64,000 nucleotides of DNA from JAAUTT01 sp963846585. GTDB lineage: Bacteria > Bacteroidota > Bacteroidia > Bacteroidales > JAAUTT01. The notes under the pieces are model-generated. The model had not been told where the DNA came from and did not search any database. It saw only the letters and a program-made list of their open reading frames with translations. The stretch is taken from contig CAWJWO010000018.1 in the NCBI GenBank assembly GCA_963846585.1, forward strand, positions 310,001 through 374,000, in the 5' to 3' direction. Every line of letters begins with the position of its first letter. Within the stretch, counting starts at the first letter, position 1. The position numbers and the translations under genes are program-made. Of this stretch, positions 26,472 to 35,295 are shown piece after piece.

Positions 26472-27316
26472 ATGGAATATAAACGGGTTTTAACAATAGC
26501 CGGCAGTGATTCGGGAGGGGAGCAGGCATTCAGGCAGATATTAAAACCATTTCCGCTTGTGGTTGTTATTCAATGACTGCCATTACTGCCATTACTGTGC
26601 AAAACACAATGGGCGTAACGTATGTTCACCCTGTTCCTGAACAAATTATCGAAGGTCAGATAAATGCAGTCCTCAGCGATATTGGCGCCGATGCAATTAA
26701 AATAGGAATGTTACATTCTTCAGAAGTTATAAGGACTGTGAAAAATGCATTACAACGTTATAACATACAAAATGTAGTTTTGGATCCGGTTATGATTTCT
26801 ACTTCCGGCCATAAACTCATTAAAGATAATGCCGTTGAAACATTAATAAATGAGCTGATTTGTAATGCAAGAGTCATAACACCCAACATACCCGAGGCCG
26901 AAATAATACTTAATAAAAAAATAAACTTCCAGCATCAATTGCCTGACTTGGCTAAAGAATTGTCTTTCAACAGAAAAGTATCAGTATTATTAAAAGCCGG
27001 ACATTTATTGGAAAAAGAATTAACAGATATTTTCTATAATTCAGAAACGGATGAATTGTTAGAACTTAAATCAAACAGAATTGAAACAAACAATACTCAC
27101 GGCACAGGTTGCACATTTTCATCTGCTATAGCTGCTTATCTTGCCCGGGGATTATCACTAAATAATGCAGTTCAGAAAGCAAAAGATTATATCAATATGG
27201 CTATTATTGAAGGAGCTAAATATAAAACAGGCCAGGGACATGGTCCCGTAAATCATTTCTATAAATTTTGGAAGGTGGAGAAGGTAAAGAAGATAAGGGA
27301 AGGGAAGGGAAGGTAG
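26472..27316 (+). pseudogene. thiD: Hydroxymethylpyrimidine (phosphate) kinase, frameshifted
   Basis: The gene opens at ATG 26472 with the family N-terminus MEYKRVLTIAGSDSGG. The next family residues (GAGIQADIKTISACG) are in the -1 frame, starting at 26519, and continue to 27316 (NTHGTGCTFSSAIAAYLARG near the C-terminus). The break lies in the run GGGAGGGGAG, where one G appears to be missing relative to the expected GGAGGGGGAGC. So this is either a genuine inactivating deletion, a homopolymer sequencing error, or (less likely) recoding. An internal ATG at 26573 would lose the N-terminal ATP/substrate strand. The C-terminal 15 or so residues (KVEKVKKIREGKGR) come from the GAAGGTAG word array. 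It closes the thiE-tenA-thiL-thiD cluster. Confidence 0.85.
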
Positions 27317-27320
27317 AGAA
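27270..27320 (+). repeat. Word array (GAAGGTAG type) inside and after the thiD 3' end
   Basis: GGAAGGTGGAGAAGG and AAGGGAAGGGAAGGTAG units are complementary to the pyrimidine-rich stretch at 27372-27446. Confidence 0.85.
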
Positions 27321-27371
27321 TTTAAAGATTTCATTAAATATAATTAATCCTGGCAATATTTCATTTTATTA

Positions 27372-27471
27372 ACTTCTTTCATTCTCTTCTTTTTCCATTT
27401 TCTGCCTTCTCTACCTTTTTTACCTTCCACCATTCTTTACCTTCCAATTTTCCTAATCACCTGATCACTTC
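27372..27471 (-). repeat. Word arrays (GGAAGGTAGAG and GTGATCAG types), 3' side of the peroxiredoxin gene
   Basis: On the peroxiredoxin coding strand the order is GTGATCAGGTGATTAGG (27451-27471) and then GGAAGGTAAAGAATGGTGG and AAGGTAGAGAAGGC units (27372-27446). Convergent partner of 27270-27320. Confidence 0.8.
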
Positions 27472-28192
27472 ATGACTTATTGCCCTTCTTATAAATCATA
27501 TACCAGGTATATTTATAATAAGTACTGTCAGATGCGCTGGTTTCATTATTTGGAATAGACTTTACCAGAAAATCATCTCCGACTTTCCAGTCTGCAGGGG
27601 TCAAAGAAATCCCGTCTGAAGTAGCCTGAAGAGCTGTTACTGTTCTTAAAAGTTCGTCCATATTTCTTCCAACATTCATAGGATAAAAGTAAATTGCCTG
27701 AACTATGTTATTTGGATCAATAATAAATACTCCTCTTACTGCTTTTGTTGAATTACTGCTTGATTGAATCATCCCATATTGCCTGGTAACGTTTAAGTCC
27801 TTGTCATCCACAATCGGAAAATTAATTTTTGTAGGCCCTCTGTCCTTATAATTCAGGCTTTCCAAAGCACATTTCCATTGCTTATGAACATTAAGCTCAT
27901 CCGTAGAAACAATAATCAGTTGAACACCTAATTTATCAAATTCACTTTGCAAATAGCTTAGTTCTAAAATCTCGGAACTACAAACCGGTGTAAAGTCCAT
28001 TGGATGACTGATTATAATTTTCCATTTGTTTCCAAAATCGGATGGAAAATTAATTGTTCCATTCGTCGATTCTGCCTTGAAGGAAGGTGCGTTCTCCCCA
28101 ATTAAGGGTATCCTGTAGTTTCTGTTTTCCTGCTGTGCCCATATTTGGGTCAATGAAATGACCATAACGATCAACATAAAGGTTTTTTTCAT
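27470..28192 (-). CDS. Exported 1-Cys peroxiredoxin (Prx6 type)
   Basis: 240 residues with a cleavable signal peptide (MKKTFMLIVMVISLTQIWAQ). The Prx6 pattern is clear: HPMDFTPVCSSE with peroxidatic Cys71, DELNVHKQW, FPIVDDKDLNV, RGVFIIDPNNIVQ, and a C-terminal dimerisation arm with LTPADWKVGDDFLV. It should reduce peroxides in the periplasm. Prx6-type enzymes are normally cytosolic, so the export signal is unusual. A second Cys (KWKCALES) lies near residue 109. No catalase or reductase neighbour. The upstream gene on this strand, an M16 peptidase, is closed by its own terminator. Confidence 0.9.
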   Translation of the reverse strand: MKKTFMLIVMVISLTQIWAQQENRNYRIPLIGENAPSFKAESTNGTINFPSDFGNKWKIIISHPMDFTPVCSSEILELSYLQSEFDKLGVQLIIVSTDELNVHKQWKCALESLNYKDRGPTKINFPIVDDKDLNVTRQYGMIQSSSNSTKAVRGVFIIDPNNIVQAIYFYPMNVGRNMDELLRTVTALQATSDGISLTPADWKVGDDFLVKSIPNNETSASDSTYYKYTWYMIYKKGNKS

Positions 28193-28287
28193 AATCTTAA
28201 CAATTAGTTTAAATTAATTTAGATTAAATAAAAATAAAATTTTAGTATCACTCATAACAATTATTTAAATTAATTGTTTTATTAAAA

Positions 28288-28328
28288 ATAAAAATGCCAT
28301 AACCTTTTTATCTGGTTATGGCATTTTA
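28288..28328 (-). terminator. Intrinsic terminator of the M16 peptidase gene
   Basis: TAAAATGCCATAACC pairs with GGTTATGGCATTTT (about 14 bp). On the minus strand it is followed by TTTTTATTTTTAAT, 40 bp past the M16 stop. Confidence 0.9.
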
Positions 28329-28367
28329 AGTTAGTGTCTGAAAATATAAAACTAAACCTTGAAAATA

Positions 28368-31193
28368 TTATTTAGAGAGACCTTTATAATTTTCAGGGTA
28401 TAGTGTAACTCTGACTAATTTATTAACATCCAAATATTGTTTTGCAACCCGCTTTAAATTTTCAGGAGTCAATAATTTAATAATCGAATAAGGATTTTCA
28501 AGACGTGAAAAATCTTCGCCTAACTGGTATACGCGTTCAATTTTTGAAAGATATGAGTTATTTTCTTTTGAATCGCGTTCTGCAACCCTGGTTTGTGTTT
28601 CAATTTCCTTCTGAATTTCTCCGGAAGTTAGCCCCCTCGCTATTATTCTCCTTAATTCAGCAATTGCAGCATTCACAAGTGTATCAGAATTATCGGGAGA
28701 ACAAGGAATAATAACTTCAAATTCATAATGCAAATATGGATATTTTTCCACATCGGAGGAAACATTTACGCCATATACCTGCCCCATTTCTTCACGCAAT
28801 TTATCAATAAAAATTCTTTCCAGTATTTGACCCAACGACCATAATAAGTGCTCGTCTTCCTTCTTAACAGATGGCAATTGGCTATCAAAAAATAAATACA
28901 CAAAGCTTTTTGGATCAGTGCCAATATAAATATTTTTTTGTGCTGGCCCTTCAATAGAACGGATACCTATATCCCTGTACGAATTTTTCATTTTTTTACC
29001 TGGCAAACTTCCTATATATGTTTCCAGCAATGGTTTAATCTTTTCAACATCGAACGATCCTACAAAAATAAATGTAAAGCCACTTACATCTGAAAAACGA
29101 TCCTGAAAAACTTTACTTATTTTATCAAAATTAATTGTATTAAAGTCACTATCGGAAGGTATTACGCCAGGTGTTCTGGGGTTGTTATTGTATCTGAATT
29201 TTGTTGCCTGGTTGAAAAAATTAATTTCAGGCCTTAATGTAAGGTTTTTGAAATATTGTTTTTGTTTATCAATATATGAGGTATATGCTGATTCATTATA
29301 TCTTGGAGATGTAAAATATAAATTTATTAGTTGAAACATTGTTTCGAGGTCCGATTTTGAACTATTGGCATTAAATCCCTCATAATAAGTATTGATGTAA
29401 GGACTAACACTTACATTTTTGCCAGCGAGGACTTTTTCAAGATCAGGCTTACTGTATATGCCAAGTCCGCAATCGGTAATACATTTTGAAGAAAATACAG
29501 CCGACCAGTTATAATCACCCGGGAAAACTGATTGCCCGCCTTCCCTGAATGCAGTCATTCTTATTTCGTCGTTTTGAAAATCTGTAGGCTTTAATACAAT
29601 TTTAGCTCCATTTGAAAGAGTAAATTCTGTTATATTAACTTTTCCAATATTTTTTGAATGCTCTATTTTACCGGGAGCAGGTATTTTAGCCATCAAAGGC
29701 TGATTAAATTCCTTTTCCGGCAGAGGATCAATTTTTTCATTCTGAATCCCGGCAGTAATTGCTGCAATATCCTTTTTTTCGGGGACCTTAATTCCTTCCT
29801 TTTCAATTGATTCTGCAATTATTATACGGTTTTTATCTGTAATCCATTTTTTTGCAAGCTGGTTCAAATCTTCAAGGGTTATTGAATTTAAATTTTCTTT
29901 TGCATAGTTGAATTCAAACTCGATCCCCGGAATAGGATCATTGTTAAGAAAGTTAGATACATAGTCCCATACAAGATTTCCCGATTCGGTTTTATCTTTT
30001 TCATTGTATTTTTTTTCGAGATCCTTAAGATATGTTTTCTTATAACGTTCAAATTCTGCATTGTTGAATCCAAATTTCTTTACCCGTTCATTTTCTAATA
30101 ACAAAGTTTTTATTCCTTTTTCAAAACCGGTTTCACCTACCCTGGCAAATACCTGGAAAGCGTTTTTGCTTCTTACCAGGTTATCATACATTGACCTTGC
30201 CATTAAAAATGGTGGGTTTGCTTCCCTTGTTAAATCGCTGAATCTTTGGTTCATCATACCAATAAACAGGTTGTATGTAAGTGATTTTTTATAATCACTG
30301 ATTGTCCTTATTGTTTCTGTATCTGTTTTATAGGCAATATAAATTTGATTAACCGGATTTTCTTTATCCGAAACCACACAAATTTGGGTTTGGTCGTTAT
30401 CAGGAACAGGATAAAATTCTTTTTGCCGCGGATTTACAGGAATTTTTGCATTTGCGTAATCCTGTTTAAGTTTTTCCTCAATTTTAGCAGGATCAATATC
30501 CCCGACAATCACAAAGGCCATTAAATCCGGCCTGTACCAATCGTGGTAAAAATCAGTAATACATTTATAACCCGATTTTTCAATTGATTCTTTTGTTCCA
30601 ATAGGCAGCCTTTTAGAATATTTTGAGTTGCCAAGCATAACAGGTAAAAATTTATCTAACATACGTTGCATTGCACCTCTGCCTAACCTCCATTCTTCAA
30701 CAACCACACCACGTTCCTTATTTATTTCAGTTGTGTCAAAAGTTACGTCCTGGGCCCAGTCTTCAAGAATCTGTATCCCGTTATCAAGTATTTTTTCAGT
30801 ATCAGTTGGAACATTAATCTTATAAACTGTTTCATCAAAAGAGGTAAATGCATTTAAATCAGCACCAAATTGGGAACCAACTGATTGCAAATAATGAATC
30901 AATTCATTTTTGGGGAAATTTTTTGTACCGTCAAAACACATATGTTCAACCAGATGTGCTAACCCTAACTGATTGTCATTTTCCTGCACTGAACCGGCAT
31001 TAACAGCTAAACGCAATTCAACACGTTTTTCAGGTTTAAGGTTTTTACGAATATAATATTTCATGCCGTTAGGAAGCAAGCCAATTTTTATATCCGGGTC
31101 AACAGGAATTAAATTGCTTTGAGAGTATAATAACGGCGAAAGCAAAAACAATAATAATCCTGTTAATGCCACATTAAGAAAATAATTTTTCAT
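28368..31193 (-). CDS. M16 family zinc metallopeptidase (pitrilysin/PqqL type, two-domain)
   Basis: The 941-residue protein has a signal peptide (ending LLYSQS). Zinc site HLVEH at residues 80-84 in GLAHLVEHMCFDGT, with the downstream glutamate in ERGVVVEEWRLG. It contains two active-type/inactive-type M16 repeat pairs (second core from about residue 520, without an HxxEH). Pairs of this length resemble periplasmic PqqL-like proteases that degrade peptides. Location: periplasm or outer membrane. Neighbours are a peroxiredoxin and an SDR, with no obvious operon. Confidence 0.93.
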   Translation of the reverse strand: MKNYFLNVALTGLLLFLLSPLLYSQSNLIPVDPDIKIGLLPNGMKYYIRKNLKPEKRVELRLAVNAGSVQENDNQLGLAHLVEHMCFDGTKNFPKNELIHYLQSVGSQFGADLNAFTSFDETVYKINVPTDTEKILDNGIQILEDWAQDVTFDTTEINKERGVVVEEWRLGRGAMQRMLDKFLPVMLGNSKYSKRLPIGTKESIEKSGYKCITDFYHDWYRPDLMAFVIVGDIDPAKIEEKLKQDYANAKIPVNPRQKEFYPVPDNDQTQICVVSDKENPVNQIYIAYKTDTETIRTISDYKKSLTYNLFIGMMNQRFSDLTREANPPFLMARSMYDNLVRSKNAFQVFARVGETGFEKGIKTLLLENERVKKFGFNNAEFERYKKTYLKDLEKKYNEKDKTESGNLVWDYVSNFLNNDPIPGIEFEFNYAKENLNSITLEDLNQLAKKWITDKNRIIIAESIEKEGIKVPEKKDIAAITAGIQNEKIDPLPEKEFNQPLMAKIPAPGKIEHSKNIGKVNITEFTLSNGAKIVLKPTDFQNDEIRMTAFREGGQSVFPGDYNWSAVFSSKCITDCGLGIYSKPDLEKVLAGKNVSVSPYINTYYEGFNANSSKSDLETMFQLINLYFTSPRYNESAYTSYIDKQKQYFKNLTLRPEINFFNQATKFRYNNNPRTPGVIPSDSDFNTINFDKISKVFQDRFSDVSGFTFIFVGSFDVEKIKPLLETYIGSLPGKKMKNSYRDIGIRSIEGPAQKNIYIGTDPKSFVYLFFDSQLPSVKKEDEHLLWSLGQILERIFIDKLREEMGQVYGVNVSSDVEKYPYLHYEFEVIIPCSPDNSDTLVNAAIAELRRIIARGLTSGEIQKEIETQTRVAERDSKENNSYLSKIERVYQLGEDFSRLENPYSIIKLLTPENLKRVAKQYLDVNKLVRVTLYPENYKGLSK

Positions 31194-31238
31194 AAATGTC
31201 TATTTTTTAATTAGTAAATTGTATATTGGAATAAAAAA

Positions 31239-31310
31239 GTTGTAGAGGTTGTAGAGGTTGCAGGTTGCAGTTTGCAAGTCTTGGTTCCTGGTTCCTGGTT
31301 CTTGTTTCTA
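31239..31310 (-). repeat. Word arrays between the SDR gene and the M16 gene
   Basis: On the minus strand, AACAAGAACCAGGAACCAGG units (31280-31310) follow the SDR stop. CTGCAACCTGCAACC and CTCTACAAC units (31239-31277) come next, about 45 bp ahead of the M16 start. The AACCTGCAA word also occurs about 40 bp ahead of the epimerase start (14291-14324). Confidence 0.8.
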
Positions 31311-31313
31311 TTT

Positions 31314-32483
31314 TTACGGATCAACAGCCCCTTCAAAAATGTTTATTGATCCAATATGTTTTGCGCTTTTTCTTAAATATTCGTGAGCCGGGATGGGCGG
31401 GCCTATACTGGTATCTTCAAGCAAACGTGTATTATCAAAAGTCTGACCCAAATCAATAAAGTTAATATAAGGTTCCAGAGCATAAAACAAGATACGCAAT
31501 TTGGAGTTATCACCAAAATTGTCAATCCAGTAATCAAGATATCCGCTGTATTGATGTAAAACGCTATGTCCGTTAATAAGGGCAACATTCTTTGACCATT
31601 TTTTCATATCGGATAATAACCCCTTCGATACAAATTTAAAATCGGGTTTATCAGGATAGTAATCTTTTATAGCATCGGTTACTTTTCCGGGATTTGTAAC
31701 AGAACCTGTACCTGATGAAATATGGTAAACATTGTATTTTCGCTTAGTATTAAATATTAATTCATTAATAGCCCGTGCTGCATAATCTATTGATATAATA
31801 TCGATATTGCTTTGTGCATTGGAAGGAAACAGCCGTAATTCATTAAAAGTAGCAAGGGCCCATAATATTACATTAGACCGTGGAACCCATGGCCTGCTGT
31901 CGCCCATAATAATTGAAGGCCTTACAATTAAAACTTTTTCTTCCGGTAAATATTTTCTTACCAGAAATTCCCCCAACATTTTTGTATATGAATATTTTAC
32001 AAGATGTTTTGAAGATAAGTTTGGGGACATATCTTCTTCAATAATACAATCTCTTAATTTTGTACCGCATATTGATGCAGTTCCGACATATGTAAAAAAT
32101 TTAAGATTTTTTAAAGTTTTTGCCCATTCCAATATTTGGGTAGTTCCTCCAATATTAATTTTTTCAACCAGGCTGTCATAAATTTTTGAGAACGACGTAT
32201 TTGCTGCAGAATGAATAATAATTTCCACGTTGGTCAAATGATGATTACTTATTAATTTAACAGCCAGATTATCATCTGTCAATTCACCTGTAACAGGAAT
32301 TATTTTCCCCGGGTCGAAGTAATCATTATGTAAATTGAACACTTTTTTTAATCTTACCCGGGCATTTTCTTCATTTTGTGCCCTCACTAAACAGAATATC
32401 TTTTTTATATCAGTTCTTTTAGCCAATTCAACCAGGATTTCACCACCCAAAAAACCAGTTACTCCTGTTATAAATATTTCCAT
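31314..32483 (-). CDS. Extended SDR, thioester/fatty-acyl reductase-like (NAD_binding_4 type)
   Basis: 389 residues. N-terminal Rossmann motif ITGVTGFLGGEIL, IIHSAANTSF, then the catalytic YSYTK (YxxxK) followed by VLIVRPSIIMGDSRPW. This combination marks extended SDRs of the male-sterility/thioester-reductase group, which reduce acyl-CoA or acyl-carrier thioesters. There is no attached carrier or adenylation domain here, and no fatty-acid genes are adjacent. Substrate unknown; an epimerase/dehydratase role cannot be excluded. The CAAATTTA at 32512-32519 (TAAATTTG on the coding strand) may be its -7 box. Confidence 0.75.
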   Translation of the reverse strand: MEIFITGVTGFLGGEILVELAKRTDIKKIFCLVRAQNEENARVRLKKVFNLHNDYFDPGKIIPVTGELTDDNLAVKLISNHHLTNVEIIIHSAANTSFSKIYDSLVEKINIGGTTQILEWAKTLKNLKFFTYVGTASICGTKLRDCIIEEDMSPNLSSKHLVKYSYTKMLGEFLVRKYLPEEKVLIVRPSIIMGDSRPWVPRSNVILWALATFNELRLFPSNAQSNIDIISIDYAARAINELIFNTKRKYNVYHISSGTGSVTNPGKVTDAIKDYYPDKPDFKFVSKGLLSDMKKWSKNVALINGHSVLHQYSGYLDYWIDNFGDNSKLRILFYALEPYINFIDLGQTFDNTRLLEDTSIGPPIPAHEYLRKSAKHIGSINIFEGAVDP

Positions 32484-32518
32484 AATATATTTTTATATTT
32501 TATGTAATCTACAAATTT

Positions 32519-32549
32519 AGAGCCAAGAACCAAGAACCAGGAGCCAAGA
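32519..32549 (-). repeat. Word array (CCTGGTTC type), 5' side of the SDR gene
   Basis: On the SDR coding strand it reads CTTGGCTCCTGGTTCTTGG-type units, the 5'-side form, directly upstream of the putative -7 box. Confidence 0.8.
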
Positions 32550-32608
32550 TAATAGATAACTATTAATTTCAAATTCATTACTTAATAATTATCTATTCGA
32601 TTAAAACA

Positions 32609-32733
32609 TAGTGTCAGATAAGAAAACGCCAAGATCAAGGCTTGCGAAGTCAGAAAAAGCGGAGTTTACTTTAGTAAATGAGCATTTTTCTGATGAGCAT
32701 AACGAAGAGCTTGGTGTTTTCTTGCTGACACTA
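32609..32733 (-). repeat. REP-like long palindrome at the end of the SMR gene
   Basis: This 125-bp imperfect palindrome has outer arms TAGTGTCAG...CTGACACTA, then AAAACGCCAAG/CTTGGTGTTTT, CAGAAAAAGC/GCATTTTTCTG, and the centre TTTACTTTAGTAAA. Its right edge is one base from the stop codon of the SMR gene. It shares GCTTGCGA, GGAGTTTACT, TAGTAAATGA and TAACGAAG with the palindrome at 33717. Confidence 0.88.
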
Positions 32734-32734
32734 A

Positions 32735-33049
32735 TTAGTCGAAAAATTCCAAGCCAATAACTCCTAAGATAATTAATATCATAGAAACAATTTTTATAAT
32801 GGTTACCGGTTCGTTTAGCCATATAATTCCAACCAAAGCAATAATAAAAATACCTGCACTTGCCCATATTGCATACGCAATGCTTGTATCCATCTTACGT
32901 AAAACAAGAATAAGGCAACCTAAAGCAAGCGAATAAAATAAAAAAACAAAAATAATTGGAAATAATTTTGTAAAGCCTTCTGATTTTTTCATAAACACCA
33001 GGGCAATTATCTCAAAAAGAATACCTAAAGCAAGGTAAACCCATTTCAT
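32735..33049 (-). CDS. Small multidrug resistance (SMR) family efflux protein
   Basis: The 104-residue protein has four transmembrane helices. The essential membrane Glu of SMR proteins is at position 13 (GILFEIIALVFMKKSEGF), followed by SIAYAIWASAGIF and GIIWLNEP. By family, it acts as a dimeric proton-coupled exporter of cationic drugs or guanidinium-type metabolites. EmrE-like versus SugE/Gdx-like cannot be settled by eye. Monocistronic, ending in a REP-like palindrome. Confidence 0.9.
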   Translation of the reverse strand: MKWVYLALGILFEIIALVFMKKSEGFTKLFPIIFVFLFYSLALGCLILVLRKMDTSIAYAIWASAGIFIIALVGIIWLNEPVTIIKIVSMILIILGVIGLEFFD

Positions 33050-33157
33050 TGTAAATACTTTATTGTTTATTTAAGAAACAATTCCTAAGCAATCCATTTA
33101 TTCATTGCAAGTATTATTCCAAAAATGTGTCAAAAATATAATTAAATATTTAAAAAT

Positions 33158-33583
33158 ATGAAAACTATTCAATTATTCAATAAAGTATTGCTTTTCATGT
33201 CAATAATTGTAATGATATCAATTACTGTCTCAGCTTCAAGCCCTAATCAAGCCTGTAACTCAAAAATGGAATATCAGGCCCGTCAGCAAAGAACTCCTGA
33301 AGAAGTTGCCAAGAATGAGACTGATTGGATGAAAAAAGATCTTGCTTTGACCCCGGAACAACTTGCGAAAGTCAATGAAATAAATTTAGCATATGCAAAT
33401 AAATTTCACACATTAAGGGAACAAACCAATGGTAACAGGCAGGAAATGCGCAGCAGAAGAGCTGAACTCGAAGGTCAGAAACATACTGAATTAACAACTG
33501 TCCTTTCAGCAGATCAAATTAAAAAATATGACGAAATTATAGCCGCCCGCAGGGAAAAGAGACAGCAGCATAGTGGGGATTAG
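33158..33583 (+). CDS. Small periplasmic Spy/CpxP-like protein
   Basis: The 141-residue protein has a signal peptide (ending VSASSP). The mature part is a charged helical protein with DLALTPEQLAKVNEI and LSADQIKKYDEI, two LTxxQ-like elements of the Spy/CpxP periplasmic chaperone group. Those proteins protect or sense misfolded envelope proteins. It lies near Hsp20 and an ECF sigma gene, which fits an envelope stress role. Similarity is by motif only. Confidence 0.65.
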   Translation: MKTIQLFNKVLLFMSIIVMISITVSASSPNQACNSKMEYQARQQRTPEEVAKNETDWMKKDLALTPEQLAKVNEINLAYANKFHTLREQTNGNRQEMRSRRAELEGQKHTELTTVLSADQIKKYDEIIAARREKRQQHSGD

Positions 33584-33700
33584 GCTTTAGGTTTTAGGCT
33601 TTTAGGCTATTAGGCTATTAGGCTATTAGAATTAAGAATATTAATATTATACTTTATTCTAATACCTAATAGTCTAATACCTAATAGCATAATTAGACTC
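33582..33700 (+). repeat. Inverted word arrays (TTAGGCTA type), 3' side of the Spy-like gene
   Basis: TTAGGCTATTAGGCTATTAGG units at 33582-33630 are answered by CTAATACCTAATAGTC units at 33658-33700, with a 27-bp AT-rich spacer. Confidence 0.85.
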
Positions 33701-33716
33701 TATATTTTAAGTCAGG

Positions 33717-33836
33717 TGTTTGAATCATAAAGTTCCGCAACCGAGGCTTGCGATGTTTAGAAATCAGGAGTTTACTATAGTAAATGACTGATTTTTAAAC
33801 GAGCGTAACGAAGGCTCCGGGCTTTATGGACAAACA
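33717..33836 (-). repeat. REP-like long palindrome at the end of the Hsp20 gene
   Basis: This 120-bp imperfect palindrome has outer arms TGTTTG...CAAACA, then CATAAAG/CTTTATG, AAATCAG/CTGATTT and the centre TTTACTATAGTAAA. It ends four bases before the Hsp20 stop. It is related to 32609-32733 in its core and in the GCTTGCGA / TAACGAAG elements. Confidence 0.88.
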
Positions 33837-33840
33837 TTAA

Positions 33841-34278
33841 TTATGATATGGCTATTTGTTTTGGCGCCTTCGGTTTTGCTTCTTCCTTTTTTGGAATAGT
33901 TACCTCTAGTATCCCATTGTCATATTTAGCTGCAATCTTATCACTATCTGCAGTATGGGGCAGGGTGAATGAACGGCTGAATGATTGATAGCTAAATTCC
34001 TTTCTGGTAAAATTCTGATTATCTTCGGCTTCATTTTCAAATTGTTTTTCCGAAGAAATAGTCAACACGTCGTGTTTTAATTCAATCTTAAAATCGTTTT
34101 TGGTAAAACCAGGTACTGCCATGTTTACTTCAAATTCTTCAGCATTTTCTTTAATGTTAACCGATGGTAACGTAGTATTGGTAGCTGAAAAATTCCTGTT
34201 CGACCAATCTAATAAATCATTATCGAAAAAACGTTCGAATAATGATGGATACTGATTTGAAAATTTTACTAGTGTCAT
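33841..34278 (-). CDS. Hsp20/alpha-crystallin small heat-shock protein
   Basis: 145 residues from ATG 34278. The alpha-crystallin domain spans about residues 35-135: PSVNIKENAEEFEVNMAVPG, KIELKHDVLTISSE, FSRSFTLPHTADSDKI, and the terminal YDNGILEVTIPKKE. It holds unfolding proteins in the cytoplasm. I chose 34278 because GGAGG stands seven bases upstream of it. An in-frame ATG at 34308 would add ten residues and bury that site. A Shine-Dalgarno this strong is uncommon in Bacteroidota and may mark high translation. Confidence 0.95.
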   Translation of the reverse strand: MTLVKFSNQYPSLFERFFDNDLLDWSNRNFSATNTTLPSVNIKENAEEFEVNMAVPGFTKNDFKIELKHDVLTISSEKQFENEAEDNQNFTRKEFSYQSFSRSFTLPHTADSDKIAAKYDNGILEVTIPKKEEAKPKAPKQIAIS

Positions 34279-34640
34279 GATTAAATCCTCCATATTTAAG
34301 TTTAACATTTAAATTTATGCTAACCTTATTGCAAATAAAATACCATACCAACCTGATTCTAAATCAAAAAAAGGTTATATACCTGTATTAATGATTCTTA
34401 TAAAAATATTCATTTATTTTATTACTGCCATATTGTCATTTATTAATTTTTTACTATGTCGTTTTGTCATTTAGTAAAAATTAAAGTATAGTACTTAGCC
34501 ATAGAATTGAGCATTTTATAAAAGAAACCAACAAAAAATGCAATTTTTAGAAGTGCCGTTAAAATATTATTCTTTGGTAATCGTCTATCCTTTTAGAAAC
34601 ATTAATTTGAAGGTTGTATCTTACATAAAGGACAATTAAC
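34279..34640. other. Divergent intergenic region between hsp20 and the ECF sigma gene
   Basis: It is AT-rich and must contain promoters for both genes. I see no convincing TTG/TAnnTTTG pair, CIRCE-type inverted repeat, hairpin or word array. Confidence 0.5.
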
Positions 34641-35237
34641 ATGGAAATAGTAATTTTGACAAATAAGGCAGAAAATTATAATAATGTGGCTTCAAATACT
34701 AAAATAACCGAAATTGTAAAAAATTACAGTAACCGTCTACGGTCTTTTATCCGCAAACGTGTAAATAACATTGAAGATGCTGATGATATATTACAGGATG
34801 TTTTCTATCAACTGGCCGAATCGGACCGTCTTCTTAAACCAATTGATCAAATGGTATCCTGGTTATTCACAGTGGCAAGGCATAGGATTATCGACCTGTA
34901 CAGAAAGAAAAAAGCTGAACCTTTTCCATTTACTACTGACGATGATGATATGAACATTGTTGACGAAATTGGGGAATTTATATTCGATAATGGAAGTACT
35001 CCGGAAACTGAATATTTACGAACCCTTGTTTGGACAAAGCTTGATGCAGCATTGGCAGAATTACCTCCCGAACAAAAAATAGTATTTGAACTCACTGAAA
35101 TTAAAGGCCTTTCCTTTAAAGAAATCTCTGAACAAACCGGCGTTCCGGTAAATACTCTTATATCAAGAAAACATTATGCCATTGCACATTTGCGCGAACG
35201 TTTAAAGACGTTGTATGAAGATTTGTTGTACTATTAA
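34641..35237 (+). CDS. ECF-type RNA polymerase sigma factor
   Basis: 198 residues. Region 2: LRSFIRKRVNNIEDADDILQDVFYQLAES, here split as RSFIRKRVNNIEDADDIL and QDVFYQL, with WLFTVARHRIIDLYRKKK in region 2.4. An acidic linker (TTDDDDMNIVDEIGEFIF) follows, then region 4 with LPPEQKIVFELTEIKGLSF and the recognition helix EISEQTGVPVNTLISRKHY. No FecR-like anti-sigma follows. The next gene encodes a small membrane protein, which may be the regulator or a target. Start at 34641 has a short non-family lead, so a later start is possible. Confidence 0.93.
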   Translation: MEIVILTNKAENYNNVASNTKITEIVKNYSNRLRSFIRKRVNNIEDADDILQDVFYQLAESDRLLKPIDQMVSWLFTVARHRIIDLYRKKKAEPFPFTTDDDDMNIVDEIGEFIFDNGSTPETEYLRTLVWTKLDAALAELPPEQKIVFELTEIKGLSFKEISEQTGVPVNTLISRKHYAIAHLRERLKTLYEDLLYY

Positions 35238-35295
35238 TATGAATCAACAGACTTAAAAATAAATAATTACAAATAATAACTTAAATTTAATATTT

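Noticed and set aside
26510..26525. Programmed -1 frameshift in thiD
   Set aside because: No slippery heptamer fits the shift point and no downstream structure is evident; a one-base deletion or sequencing error is simpler.
32601..32867. An 88-residue reading frame on the minus strand overlapping the SMR gene
   Set aside because: It is a shadow of the SMR gene in another frame plus translation of the REP-like palindrome.
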